This document shows positions 26,945 through 35,823 of a stretch of 64,000 nt of DNA, piece by piece. Positions within the stretch are counted from its first letter, which is position 1; each line of letters begins with the position of its first letter. Source of the stretch: Bosea sp. 29B (lineage in GTDB: Bacteria; Pseudomonadota; Alphaproteobacteria; Rhizobiales; Beijerinckiaceae); the NCBI RefSeq assembly GCF_902506165.1, contig NZ_LR733817.1:5237625-5301624 (forward strand). The letters are read 5' to 3'. Under the pieces are notes generated by a model. It saw nothing but the letters and a program-made list of their open reading frames with translations. It made no database searches and was not told the origin of the DNA. The translations under genes were made by a program, and so were the position numbers.

Positions 26945-27901
26945 ATGCCGATCAGCGCCCATATCCATACGTCGTTGGGAAATATTCCCGGGCAATATTA
27001 TACCCGCTGCCCGCAGGACAGTTTCGGCACGGAACTCATCCCGGTCCGTCAACAGTCGCGCTTCTCTACGATCGAACAGCTCATCGAGCAGATCGCGGCC
27101 AGCCATGCCGCACACAACCTGATCGTCTGCCATGGTCATGACGGCGGGCTTGCGATCAACCTGTCCAGGAGGACAGGCATACCCGGCGACGCCAAGTCCT
27201 TCATCGAGCTCATGAACGCGATCGCGTCGGCGGCCGAGAGCTTCCGTCGTAAAGAGAAGCCGAAAATCGATGCTCCGGCGGGCGTGGACGACGACGAATT
27301 GGCGCGTATCGCCAAGAAGGCGGCGGCGATCAAGCGGGATCCGAAAATCATTATTCGAGGCTGCAGTATCGGCAAGAGCGAGCCGGTGCTTCGCAGCATT
27401 GGGCGCGCCTTCGGCGGCTCGGGCATCGACGCGCCGAAGGTCCCCCAGATCTATGTCACCTTCAACCCAAGCCGCATGACCATCGAGGCGTTGGGACGCA
27501 AAGCCGCCAGCAGCCACAACGCGGAGAAGAAGCGCTACAAGCTGTTCTTCGGATACGAGGAGGAACTCGGCTTCGTCATTCCGGATGCGAACAAGAACGC
27601 GAAAAATCGGCTCCGTGGAATGCGCGGCGCCGGCGCGCTCCTGGTCGAGGTTGAATATCCGGCATTCGATCCGCACGATCCTTATAATCAGCATCATGCG
27701 GCCAGCGACGCATGGGCGAGCGAGCCGGGCAAAGGCTCGCTATGGGGCGAGATCCTGAATCATCTCTGGTACGCGGCACCGGCCGGCCCGGCTGGGCGGC
27801 GCTTCATCGGCAAGATACTCTGGGTCGAAAACACGCCGCGGATCATCTTCCCCGCTGAAGGCGACTACCAATCGTTCCATCGCACCATCACGAAGCTGTA
27901 G
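26945..27901 (+). CDS. Unrecognised 318-residue protein with a caspase-like His/Cys arrangement
   Basis: I do not recognise a named family. A strand-loop LIVCHGHDGG places His63 after a hydrophobic strand, and 77 residues later a second strand KIIIRGCSIGKS ends in Cys140, followed by a helix PVLRSIGRAFGG. This hhhHG...hhhxxC order is how caspase-fold peptidases (CHAT, metacaspase and relatives) present their dyad. The remainder is mixed, with an Ala/Lys-rich helix (about 115-132) and an aromatic C-terminus. No signal peptide is seen. GGAGGA six bases before the ATG supports this start. Function is unknown; peptidase activity is inference only. Confidence 0.65.
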   Translation: MPISAHIHTSLGNIPGQYYTRCPQDSFGTELIPVRQQSRFSTIEQLIEQIAASHAAHNLIVCHGHDGGLAINLSRRTGIPGDAKSFIELMNAIASAAESFRRKEKPKIDAPAGVDDDELARIAKKAAAIKRDPKIIIRGCSIGKSEPVLRSIGRAFGGSGIDAPKVPQIYVTFNPSRMTIEALGRKAASSHNAEKKRYKLFFGYEEELGFVIPDANKNAKNRLRGMRGAGALLVEVEYPAFDPHDPYNQHHAASDAWASEPGKGSLWGEILNHLWYAAPAGPAGRRFIGKILWVENTPRIIFPAEGDYQSFHRTITKL

Positions 27902-28038
27902 CGGCCGCGCGCGAATGTCGACAGGTCCTGCCTGCATCGCGGCGAGCTGCCTTGTGCCGCGGGATGATCCTTCCGGGAGCTGCGCGAACGCCGCTTCGGC
28001 GGCACCCGATTCCTGCCACCGGCGCGACCGGCGCCGTG

Positions 28039-28055
28039 AACATTCCGGGAATGTT
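28039..28055. promoter_or_regulatory. 17-base palindrome, possible operator
   Basis: AACATTCC and GGAATGTT are perfect inverted repeats around one G. It lies 138 bases after the caspase-like gene and about 178 bases before the 5' end of the leftward tRNA-Lys, in an otherwise unassigned 257-base gap. No gene starts nearby, so a regulatory role is only a possibility. Confidence 0.3.
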
Positions 28056-28158
28056 ATCGCCCCAAGTGCGAGACGCGGCCGGCTTCCCAGCGTCGCGAGA
28101 CATCGCATCATTCCAGCTGATTTGGTTCCATTTTATTAGCAGAATCAACATCTTGTGT

Positions 28159-28233
28159 TGGTGAGCGGGGAGGGGATCGAACCCTCGACCACATGATTAA
28201 AAGTCACGTGCTCTACCACTGAGCTACCCGCCC
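28159..28233 (-). tRNA. tRNA-Lys (anticodon TTT)
   Basis: On the minus strand the acceptor arm GGGCGGG (5' end at 28233) pairs with CCCGCTC, with one G-T pair. The D arm reads TAGCTCAGTGGTAGAGC, the anticodon loop CTTTTAA has anticodon TTT at 28199-28201, and the T arm is GAGGGTTCGATCCCCTC. CCA is encoded at the 3' end (28159). It reads lysine AAA/AAG codons. Confidence 0.95.
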
Positions 28234-28377
28234 TCACCGGCGCGCTTCCCGTTCGCTCGATCAGCGAAACGATCATGCAGCGCACCAATTCAGTCTGCTC
28301 TGGTGCGCTGACATAGGCAGGTGGCGCGCGCCGGTCAACATTGTTCCGGCGGGCGCATCGTGGCAGAAGCCGTGCCG

Positions 28378-29484
28378 ATGGCGAACGAGCGTGCAACCGG
28401 AGCAGCGTCGAGCAGCGCACCGCAATACTGGCGCGGCTGGACCACGGCGTTCGCGCTTGCCGCCGTGACGCTGACGGCCTTGCTGCTCGGCTTCATCGTC
28501 GTGCTCGATCCCTATGGTGCGCGCCTGCAGGCCGGCGAGCCCGCGCGGCCGCTGATGGATCTCAACCAGCGCTTCATGTACCCACAGATCGTCAGATCGG
28601 GCGCTTTCGATTCGGCCGTGTTCGGCACGTCGACGCTGCGTCTGCTCGATCCGCAGATTCTGTCGAATGGGTTGTCCGCCCGCTTCGCCAATCTCGGCAT
28701 GAACGCCGCGACGCCCTGGGAGCAGAGCCAGATCGCCGGCCTGTTCGCGCGCAAGGTTTCGGCCCCGAAGGTCGTGATCTGGGGTATCGACCAGACCTGG
28801 TGCGAAGCGGATGCGGCCGAGGAGGCGCGCCGGTTGACGCCGCGGCCATTCCCGCCCTGGCTCTATGACGACAGCGCCTGGTACAACTGGCCAAAGCAGC
28901 TCAACGTCACCACGCTGGAGATCGCGCTGCGCCTGGCCGCCCACCGGCTCGGCCTGCAGCCGGAGCGCCTGCGCAGCGACGGCTACGAGGTCTTCACCCC
29001 GCCCGAAGAGACGTACGATCTCGCTCGCGCGCGCTTCCATCTCTATCGCAGCCATGGCGGTAAAGTGCCTGATCTGGCGCCTCAAGCACCTGCCGCCGAG
29101 GTGTCGGCTGCCGAGCGCGCGAGCTGGCGCTTCCCGGCACTCGCCTGGCTGGAGCAGGGACTCGCCGCATTTCCGGCATCGACGCGGCGTCTGATCGTGC
29201 TGCCCCCGGTACATGCCGGCGCGATGCCGCGCGAAGGCAGCGTGGCCTGGCAGCGCTTCGATGCCTGCAAGGCGCAGATCGCGGCGATCGCGGCACGTCA
29301 AAAGGCAGTGGTCGCCGACTACACCCATCCGTCGGGGTTGACCCGCGAGGATTCCAACTACTGGGATCCTCTGCACTATCGGTTGCCGATCGCGCGCCGG
29401 CTCGAAGCCGATCTGATCACGCTGGGGCAAGGAGAGCGAGCTCCGGACGACCCGGCCTTGATCGTGATCGGCGCCCATCGTTAA
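28378..29484 (+). CDS. Membrane-anchored SGNH-like protein
   Basis: A 368-residue protein with one N-terminal transmembrane helix (about residues 18-45, WTTAFALAAVTLTALLLGFIVVLDPYG) and a large extracytoplasmic domain. It has a block-I-like VFGTSTLRLLDP, an NLGMNAATPWEQ strand-turn, and a C-terminal YWDPLHYRLP that resembles the DxxH motif of SGNH/AlgJ-type hydrolases. The Gly-Asp-Ser block is altered, so catalysis is uncertain; it may modify a cell-envelope glycan. The start is uncertain, since GTGs at 28321 and 28360 are also in frame. It precedes ftsB by 34 bases. Confidence 0.65.
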   Translation: MANERATGAASSSAPQYWRGWTTAFALAAVTLTALLLGFIVVLDPYGARLQAGEPARPLMDLNQRFMYPQIVRSGAFDSAVFGTSTLRLLDPQILSNGLSARFANLGMNAATPWEQSQIAGLFARKVSAPKVVIWGIDQTWCEADAAEEARRLTPRPFPPWLYDDSAWYNWPKQLNVTTLEIALRLAAHRLGLQPERLRSDGYEVFTPPEETYDLARARFHLYRSHGGKVPDLAPQAPAAEVSAAERASWRFPALAWLEQGLAAFPASTRRLIVLPPVHAGAMPREGSVAWQRFDACKAQIAAIAARQKAVVADYTHPSGLTREDSNYWDPLHYRLPIARRLEADLITLGQGERAPDDPALIVIGAHR

Positions 29485-29518
29485 CGGCGCATCAACCAAG
29501 CGACTCTACCGTGACGGC

Positions 29519-29830
29519 ATGGTCATCCGCCGCGGTCTCCGTTCCGTCCTCGTCACGCTCGCGCTCTATCTCGTGTCGAGCGCCGTGGTCGGCTATTTCC
29601 TGTTCCACGCGCAGCACGGCGCGCGCGGGCTCGAGACCTCGGCTGGCCTGCGCGAGAAGCTCGGCGAGATGGAAGCGGAACTCGCCAGCCTGAACGGCGA
29701 GCGGCAGGACTGGGAGAAGCGCCTGGGCCTGATGCGCGACGAGGCCATCGATCGCGACCTGCTCGAGGAAAGGGCGCGTGCCGTGCTCGGGCGCATCCAT
29801 CGCAACGACGTCGTCGTCATGGGGCGTTGA
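29519..29830 (+). CDS. ftsB: Septum formation initiator FtsB/DivIC
   Basis: A 103-residue bitopic division protein. A short basic N-terminus is followed by one transmembrane helix (about 8-27, SVLVTLALYLVSSAVVGYFLF), then a coiled coil (about 35-75, LREKLGEMEAELASLNGERQDWEKR) and the family ending DLLEERARAVLG. It scaffolds the divisome with FtsL and FtsQ. ftsB-like genes commonly lie upstream of pdhA in alphaproteobacteria, as here. No good ribosome binding site is seen before the ATG. Confidence 0.85.
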   Translation: MVIRRGLRSVLVTLALYLVSSAVVGYFLFHAQHGARGLETSAGLREKLGEMEAELASLNGERQDWEKRLGLMRDEAIDRDLLEERARAVLGRIHRNDVVVMGR

Positions 29831-29970
29831 AGCCCCGGCCGTGCCCTTGAGGCGTGGCCAGCGAGCCGACGTTCCAACTTGGAAAACAGCTTTACCGATC
29901 GGCTGCGAGGTCCTGGTCGAAAGCGGCGCTGAGCCGGCTTTCCCAACGTCAATGGTCGCAAAAAGATCGA

Positions 29971-29989
29971 TTAACCGATAATCGGTTAA
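29971..29989. promoter_or_regulatory. 19-base palindrome in the pdhA leader, probable operator
   Basis: TTAACCGAT and ATCGGTTAA form a perfect 9-base inverted repeat around one A, 118 bases before the pdhA ATG. The surrounding bases from about 29955 to 30025 are unusually AT-rich for this genome and look like a promoter. A partial relative (TTTACCGATCGG) occurs at 29891-29902. It is probably the binding site of a dimeric repressor controlling the pdh operon; the regulator is not identified. Confidence 0.6.
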
Positions 29990-30106
29990 ATTACATTATC
30001 TCAGATACAACAGATAGTTAGCCTATGTTGCAGTGCGAGATACCCGTCTCGCCAAGGTCTGGGGCTTCCTCTACAACCAAAGCAGTAGAGCTCGGGAGGA
30101 CCGTTC

Positions 30107-31192
30107 ATGGCCATTGCCGCACGGAAGACGAAAGCAGGGGCGCCTGCGAAGGCGGCCGCAAAGGCGCCAGCAAAGAGCGCTTCGAAAGGTGCGACCAAGA
30201 CGCTTTCGAACGTCCCGACCTTCAACAAGGACGAAGACCTCCACGCCTATCGCGAGATGCTGCTGATCCGCCGCTTCGAGGAGAAGGCGGGCCAGATGTA
30301 CGGCATGGGCCTGATCGGCGGCTTCTGCCATCTCTATATCGGCCAGGAAGCCGTGGTCATCGGCATGCAGATGGCCTCCAAGGAGGGCGACCAGGTCATC
30401 ACCGGCTATCGCGACCACGGCCACATGCTGGCTTGCGGCATGGAATCGCGTGGCGTGATGGCCGAGCTCACCGGCCGGCGCGGCGGCTATTCGCACGGCA
30501 AGGGCGGCTCGATGCACATGTTCAGCCGCGAGAAGAATTTCTATGGCGGCCACGGCATCGTCGGCGCCCAGGTTTCGCTCGGCGCCGGCCTCGGCTTCGC
30601 CAACTGGTATCGCCAGGACGGGCGCGTATCGATGGCCTATTTCGGCGACGGCGCGGCCAATCAGGGCCAGGTCTATGAGAGCTTCAACATGGCCGAGCTC
30701 TGGAAGCTGCCGGTCGTGTTCGTGATCGAGAACAACCGCTACGCCATGGGCACCGCGGTCAACCGCGCCTCGGCCCAGACCGATTTCTCCAAGCGCGGCG
30801 TCTCCTTCGGCATTCCGGGCGAGCAGGTCGACGGCATGGACGTCCGGGCCGTGCGCGAGGCGGCGAGCCGCGCCATCGAGCATGCCCGCTCCGGCAAGGG
30901 TCCCTACATCCTGGAAATGCAGACCTACCGCTATCGCGGCCATTCCATGTCCGATCCGGCGAAGTATCGCTCGAAGGACGAGGTCCAGCGCATGCGCGAG
31001 GAGCACGACCCGATCGAGCAGGTTCGCGCCCGCCTGACCCGCGAGCACAAGGTCGGCGAGGACGAACTCAAGACGATCGACGCCAAGGTCCGCGAGATCG
31101 TCAACGACGCCGCCGAATTCGCGACCCATGATCCCGAGCCGGACGTCTCCGAGCTCTGGACCGACATCCTGCTGGAGCCGGCGCAGGCCTGA
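30107..31192 (+). CDS. pdhA: Pyruvate dehydrogenase E1 component, alpha subunit
   Basis: A 361-residue E1-alpha that with PdhB decarboxylates pyruvate on thiamine diphosphate. A Lys/Ala-rich N-terminal extension of about 35 residues precedes the catalytic domain. The thiamine-diphosphate motif GDGAANQ (180-186) with a later IENN is present, as are GGSMHMF and YRYRGHSMSDPAKYR, the loop carrying the site phosphorylated in mitochondrial enzymes. GGGAGGA precedes the ATG. It opens the pdhA-pdhB-orf-pdhC run. Confidence 0.97.
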   Translation: MAIAARKTKAGAPAKAAAKAPAKSASKGATKTLSNVPTFNKDEDLHAYREMLLIRRFEEKAGQMYGMGLIGGFCHLYIGQEAVVIGMQMASKEGDQVITGYRDHGHMLACGMESRGVMAELTGRRGGYSHGKGGSMHMFSREKNFYGGHGIVGAQVSLGAGLGFANWYRQDGRVSMAYFGDGAANQGQVYESFNMAELWKLPVVFVIENNRYAMGTAVNRASAQTDFSKRGVSFGIPGEQVDGMDVRAVREAASRAIEHARSGKGPYILEMQTYRYRGHSMSDPAKYRSKDEVQRMREEHDPIEQVRARLTREHKVGEDELKTIDAKVREIVNDAAEFATHDPEPDVSELWTDILLEPAQA

Positions 31193-31257
31193 AGGCCGCG
31201 CTCGATCCTCCCCGCCCTTTCAGCCCTCGCGGCCATCCCAGAAATCCGGGTGCGTAA

Positions 31258-32667
<1,410 letters not shown>

Positions 32668-32669
32668 CC

Positions 32670-33053
32670 ATGCAGGTGACGATCGGAGCCATGCTGGTTT
32701 CGGTCGGCCTCGCGGCGATCGGGGGGCTGGCGAGCTATGCCTATGTCCGGCCCCGCAAACGGTTGGCGCCGCGCCCGCTGACACCGAAAGACCTCGCCAC
32801 GACGCGGCTCTATCTGCACCGTGTCGACGTGCTCTCCTTCGTGCTCGCCGCCGCCGGCGTGCTGACGCTGATTCCGGAAAGCGTCCAGGCTTTCGCGCCC
32901 GAACTCATGGCCGGCACGACGCTGGCCGGAACGGCGCTGGAGCATCTCGACTATATCGCCTTCGTTCTTGTCTCCGTCAGTTTCGGCATGGGCGTCATCC
33001 GCCGCATGCTGTTCATCGCATTGGAAAAAGCGAGCCTCCAGCCATGCCCGTGA
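32670..33053 (+). CDS. Small multi-pass membrane protein inside the pdh operon
   Basis: A 127-residue protein with three likely transmembrane helices: about 6-25 ([19 protein letters not shown]), 53-68 ([16 protein letters not shown]) and 94-110 ([16 protein letters not shown]). It starts 2 bases after pdhB and its end overlaps pdhC by 10 bases, so it must be cotranscribed and probably translationally coupled. I do not recognise a family. Its position between E1-beta and E2 is unusual, since the complex itself is cytosolic. Confidence 0.7.
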   Translation: MQVTIGAMLVSVGLAAIGGLASYAYVRPRKRLAPRPLTPKDLATTRLYLHRVDVLSFVLAAAGVLTLIPESVQAFAPELMAGTTLAGTALEHLDYIAFVLVSVSFGMGVIRRMLFIALEKASLQPCP

Positions 33054-34396
33054 ACATCCTGATGCCCGCGCTCTCTCCGACGATGGAGAAGGGCAATCTC
33101 GCCAAGTGGCTGAAGAAGGAGGGTGACGCCATCAAGTCCGGCGACATCATCGCCGAGATCGAGACCGACAAGGCGACCATGGAGGTCGAGGCGGTCGACG
33201 AGGGCGTCCTCGCCAAGATCGTCGTGCCTGAAGGCACCGCCGACGTCGCCGTCAACGAGGTGATCGGCGTGATCGCGGGCGAGGGTGAGGATGCCAAGAG
33301 CGTCTCCGCGCCAGCCAAGGCCGATGCGCCCAAGGCCGGAGCCGCCAAGCCGGACGCGCCTGCGCCGAAGGCCGAAGCCAAGCCTGAATCGACGCCGCAG
33401 GTCACCGCGGAATCCGGCTTGAACACCGGTGGCAAACCAGTCTCGGGTGATCGCCCCTTTGCCTCGCCGCTGGCACGCCGCCTCGCCAAGGACGCCGGCA
33501 TCGACCTCGGCAAGGTCCAGGGCTCGGGCCCGCATGGCCGTATCGTCGAAAAGGACATCGAGGCCGCCAAGCAGGGCGGGGCGGCCAAGGCCGCGCCTGC
33601 TTCTGCAGCCGGCGCTCCTGCCGCGCCGAAGCCTGCGGCCGCGCCGCTCGCGACCGGCCCCTCGGACGAGCAGACCAAGAAGCTGTTCGCGCCGGGCTCC
33701 TATGAAGAGATCCCGCATGACGGCATGCGCAAGACGATCGCGCGCCGCCTGACCGAAGCCAAACAGACCATCCCGCATTTCTACGCCACGCTCGATTGCG
33801 AGCTCGACGCGCTGCTCAAGCTGCGCGCCGAGCTCAATGCCGCGGCGCCCGAGAAGGACGGCAAGCCGGCTTACAAGCTTTCGGTCAACGACATGGTGAT
33901 CAAGGCTCTCGCCCTCGCCTTGAAGGCGGTGCCCGATGCCAACGTCTCCTGGACCGAAGGCGCGATGCTGAAGCACAAGCACGCTGATGTCGGTGTCGCG
34001 GTCTCGATTCCGGGCGGGCTGATCACGCCGATCATCCGCGACGCCTGCCACAAGACGCTCTCCCAGATCTCCAACGAGATGAAGGACATGGCGGCACGGG
34101 CTAAAGCGCGCAAGCTGAAGCCCGAGGAGTACCAGGGCGGTACTACGGCCGTTTCCAATCTCGGCATGTTCGGCATCAAGGACTTCGCCGCGGTCGTGAA
34201 CCCGCCGCATGCGACGATCCTGGCCGTCGGCGCCGGCGAACAGCGCGTCATCGTCAAGGGTGGCCAGCCGGCCGTCGCGACGGTGATGTCGGTGACGCTC
34301 TCGACCGACCATCGTGCCGTCGACGGAGCGCTCGGCGCCGAGCTGCTCCAGGCGTTCAAGGGCTATATCGAGAAGCCGATGGCGATGCTGGTGTGA
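33044..34396 (+). CDS. pdhC: Dihydrolipoamide acetyltransferase (E2 of pyruvate dehydrogenase)
   Basis: A 450-residue E2 that transfers the acetyl group from lipoate to CoA and forms the core of the complex. It has one lipoyl domain (1-78, Lys43 in [11 protein letters not shown]), a Lys/Ala/Pro linker, a peripheral-subunit-binding domain (about 140-178, [16 protein letters not shown] and [13 protein letters not shown]), a second Ala/Pro linker, and the catalytic domain ending in the active-site motif DHRAVDGA (422-429; His423). The start overlaps the preceding membrane gene by 10 bases. Confidence 0.97.
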   Translation: MPVNILMPALSPTMEKGNLAKWLKKEGDAIKSGDIIAEIETDKATMEVEAVDEGVLAKIVVPEGTADVAVNEVIGVIAGEGEDAKSVSAPAKADAPKAGAAKPDAPAPKAEAKPESTPQVTAESGLNTGGKPVSGDRPFASPLARRLAKDAGIDLGKVQGSGPHGRIVEKDIEAAKQGGAAKAAPASAAGAPAAPKPAAAPLATGPSDEQTKKLFAPGSYEEIPHDGMRKTIARRLTEAKQTIPHFYATLDCELDALLKLRAELNAAAPEKDGKPAYKLSVNDMVIKALALALKAVPDANVSWTEGAMLKHKHADVGVAVSIPGGLITPIIRDACHKTLSQISNEMKDMAARAKARKLKPEEYQGGTTAVSNLGMFGIKDFAAVVNPPHATILAVGAGEQRVIVKGGQPAVATVMSVTLSTDHRAVDGALGAELLQAFKGYIEKPMAMLV

Positions 34397-34412
34397 GGGC
34401 GCAAGGAACCCG

Positions 34413-34898
34413 ATGGCCGATGAACGCAATCACCGGACCGACGGCAGGCGTCTTGCCGCAGTGTCCGTGGTGATTGCGCTCCTGTCGCTGGGTGCCTCGT
34501 TGCTGCAGAACCTGAACTATGCCCGTGGCATCGACAGCGTTCAGCGCAACGTTCTGCGAACGGAAAGCCTGCGGACCTGCAAGGAAATGATCGACATCTT
34601 CTTTCGCTTCAGGCTGAAGGCGGAGATGGCCAATATGGCCGATCCGAACCCGATGGCGGCGGTCGAGCTGAAAGGACTTGCCTATCAATTCGGAGCCTTG
34701 GGCACGTTCCTCGCAAATTTCCACGCCGAGGTGGCGCGCGAGCGCTACACGGCCCTGACCTGGCAGATGAACCGGATCGCTGAGGTGGCGGCGAAGCTGT
34801 CACAGCCCGAATTCGCCAAACTGTTCGATGAGGCTGACAAGCAGTTCGGTACGATCAACGAGGATTGCGTCAAAGCCGCCACCGGCCATCTCCTCTGA
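34413..34898 (+). CDS. Membrane-anchored helical hypothetical protein
   Basis: A 161-residue protein with one N-terminal transmembrane helix (about 14-33, AAVSVVIALLSLGASLLQNL) followed by an all-helical extracytoplasmic domain with two Cys (about 56 and 152) that could pair. I do not recognise a family. It follows pdhC by 16 bases with AAGGAA before the ATG, so it is in the same operon, and sits between E2 and E3 genes with two more non-pdh genes. Confidence 0.6.
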   Translation: MADERNHRTDGRRLAAVSVVIALLSLGASLLQNLNYARGIDSVQRNVLRTESLRTCKEMIDIFFRFRLKAEMANMADPNPMAAVELKGLAYQFGALGTFLANFHAEVARERYTALTWQMNRIAEVAAKLSQPEFAKLFDEADKQFGTINEDCVKAATGHLL

Positions 34899-34921
34899 CT
34901 GGCGCTGCAAGGGAGAACTCG

Positions 34922-35059
34922 ATGCACGACGATACCATCACCATCGGCTCCGGTCCGAATGACGATACTGTCGCAATTTGCGCCGGCGAGGGCGGCCTGC
35001 ACGTTTGCAAGCGCGATATCGAAAAGCTGACGGTGATTTCTGTCGTGAGGCGGCGATGA
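34922..35059 (+). CDS. Very small protein coupled to the SGNH hydrolase gene
   Basis: A 45-residue acidic peptide beginning MHDDTITIGSG, with two Cys (20 and 29) and a basic RRR end. Its stop overlaps the next ATG as ATGA (35056-35059), the classic translational coupling arrangement, and AAGGGAGAA lies upstream of its start. No family is recognised. The overlap and ribosome binding site argue it is real. Confidence 0.5.
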   Translation: MHDDTITIGSGPNDDTVAICAGEGGLHVCKRDIEKLTVISVVRRR

Positions 35060-35748
35060 CCCGCCAGGCCCGCATTCTCGCCTTCGGCGATTCCCTGACC
35101 TGGGGCCGCATCGCCAACCGGCCTGAGCGGCATGGCGACGACGTACGCTGGCCGCGCGTTCTGGAGAAGGCGCTCGGTGGCTACGCTACGGTGATCGAGG
35201 AGGGGCTCAACGGGCGCCGGATCGCGCTCGAGGATCCGTTGCGGCCTTATCGCTCCGGCATCTCGCTGCTGCCGCTCTTCATCGAGTGCCATGCGCCGCT
35301 GGATCTCGTCATCCTGATGCTCGGCACCAATGACTGCCAACGCCAGCACTCGCTGGCGCCCTACGACGTCGCCCGTTCGATGCGGATGCTGGCGCAGGTG
35401 GCGCAGCGTCCGCCCGTCGAGCCCGGCATGCCGGTGCCCGAGGTGCTGATCGTTGCGCCGCCGGTCGTGCGCAGGCCCGATGATCCCGAGCACGAGGCCA
35501 ATTTCTTCATGGAGGGCGCGCCCGAGAAGATGGCGCTGCTGGCGACCTATTATCGCCGCATCGCCGACGAGATCGGTGTCAGCTTCTTCGATGCGGCGGC
35601 GGTAGCGACCGTGACCGGCGAGGACGGCATCCATCTCGACGCCGAGAACACCTGCGCAATCGGGCTGGCATTGGCGCCTGTCGTCGACGGCCTGCTCGGC
35701 CTGCCGCTACCGGCACGTGGGCCGGCGCTGCGGATCGCAGGCCCGTGA
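35056..35748 (+). CDS. SGNH/GDSL-type hydrolase
   Basis: A 230-residue SGNH hydrolase. Block I is FGDSLTWG (10-17, nucleophile Ser13), block III GTNDCQ carries the oxyanion Asn, and block V is the DGIHLDAE segment with catalytic Asp/His. Relatives are arylesterases and acyl-hydrolases; the ADSLTWG-type sequence with NRPERHGDDVRWP resembles the arylesterase-like acyltransferases (the AcT type). No signal peptide is seen, so it is likely cytosolic. It overlaps the upstream 45-residue gene by 4 bases and precedes lpdA by 75 bases. Confidence 0.85.
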   Translation: MTRQARILAFGDSLTWGRIANRPERHGDDVRWPRVLEKALGGYATVIEEGLNGRRIALEDPLRPYRSGISLLPLFIECHAPLDLVILMLGTNDCQRQHSLAPYDVARSMRMLAQVAQRPPVEPGMPVPEVLIVAPPVVRRPDDPEHEANFFMEGAPEKMALLATYYRRIADEIGVSFFDAAAVATVTGEDGIHLDAENTCAIGLALAPVVDGLLGLPLPARGPALRIAGP

Positions 35749-35823
35749 ACGAGGTTCGACCGGGGCCTGGCCCCGCAACAGCAACACTGCCCACGGTGGG
35801 CGGAAAGAGCCGAGGCATTTCCC

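Noticed and set aside
28039..28055. A LexA-type SOS box reading of the palindrome beginning GAACATTCC
   Set aside because: The spacing does not fit the alphaproteobacterial GAAC-N7-GAAC or GTTC-N7-GTTC sites, and no SOS gene is next to it.
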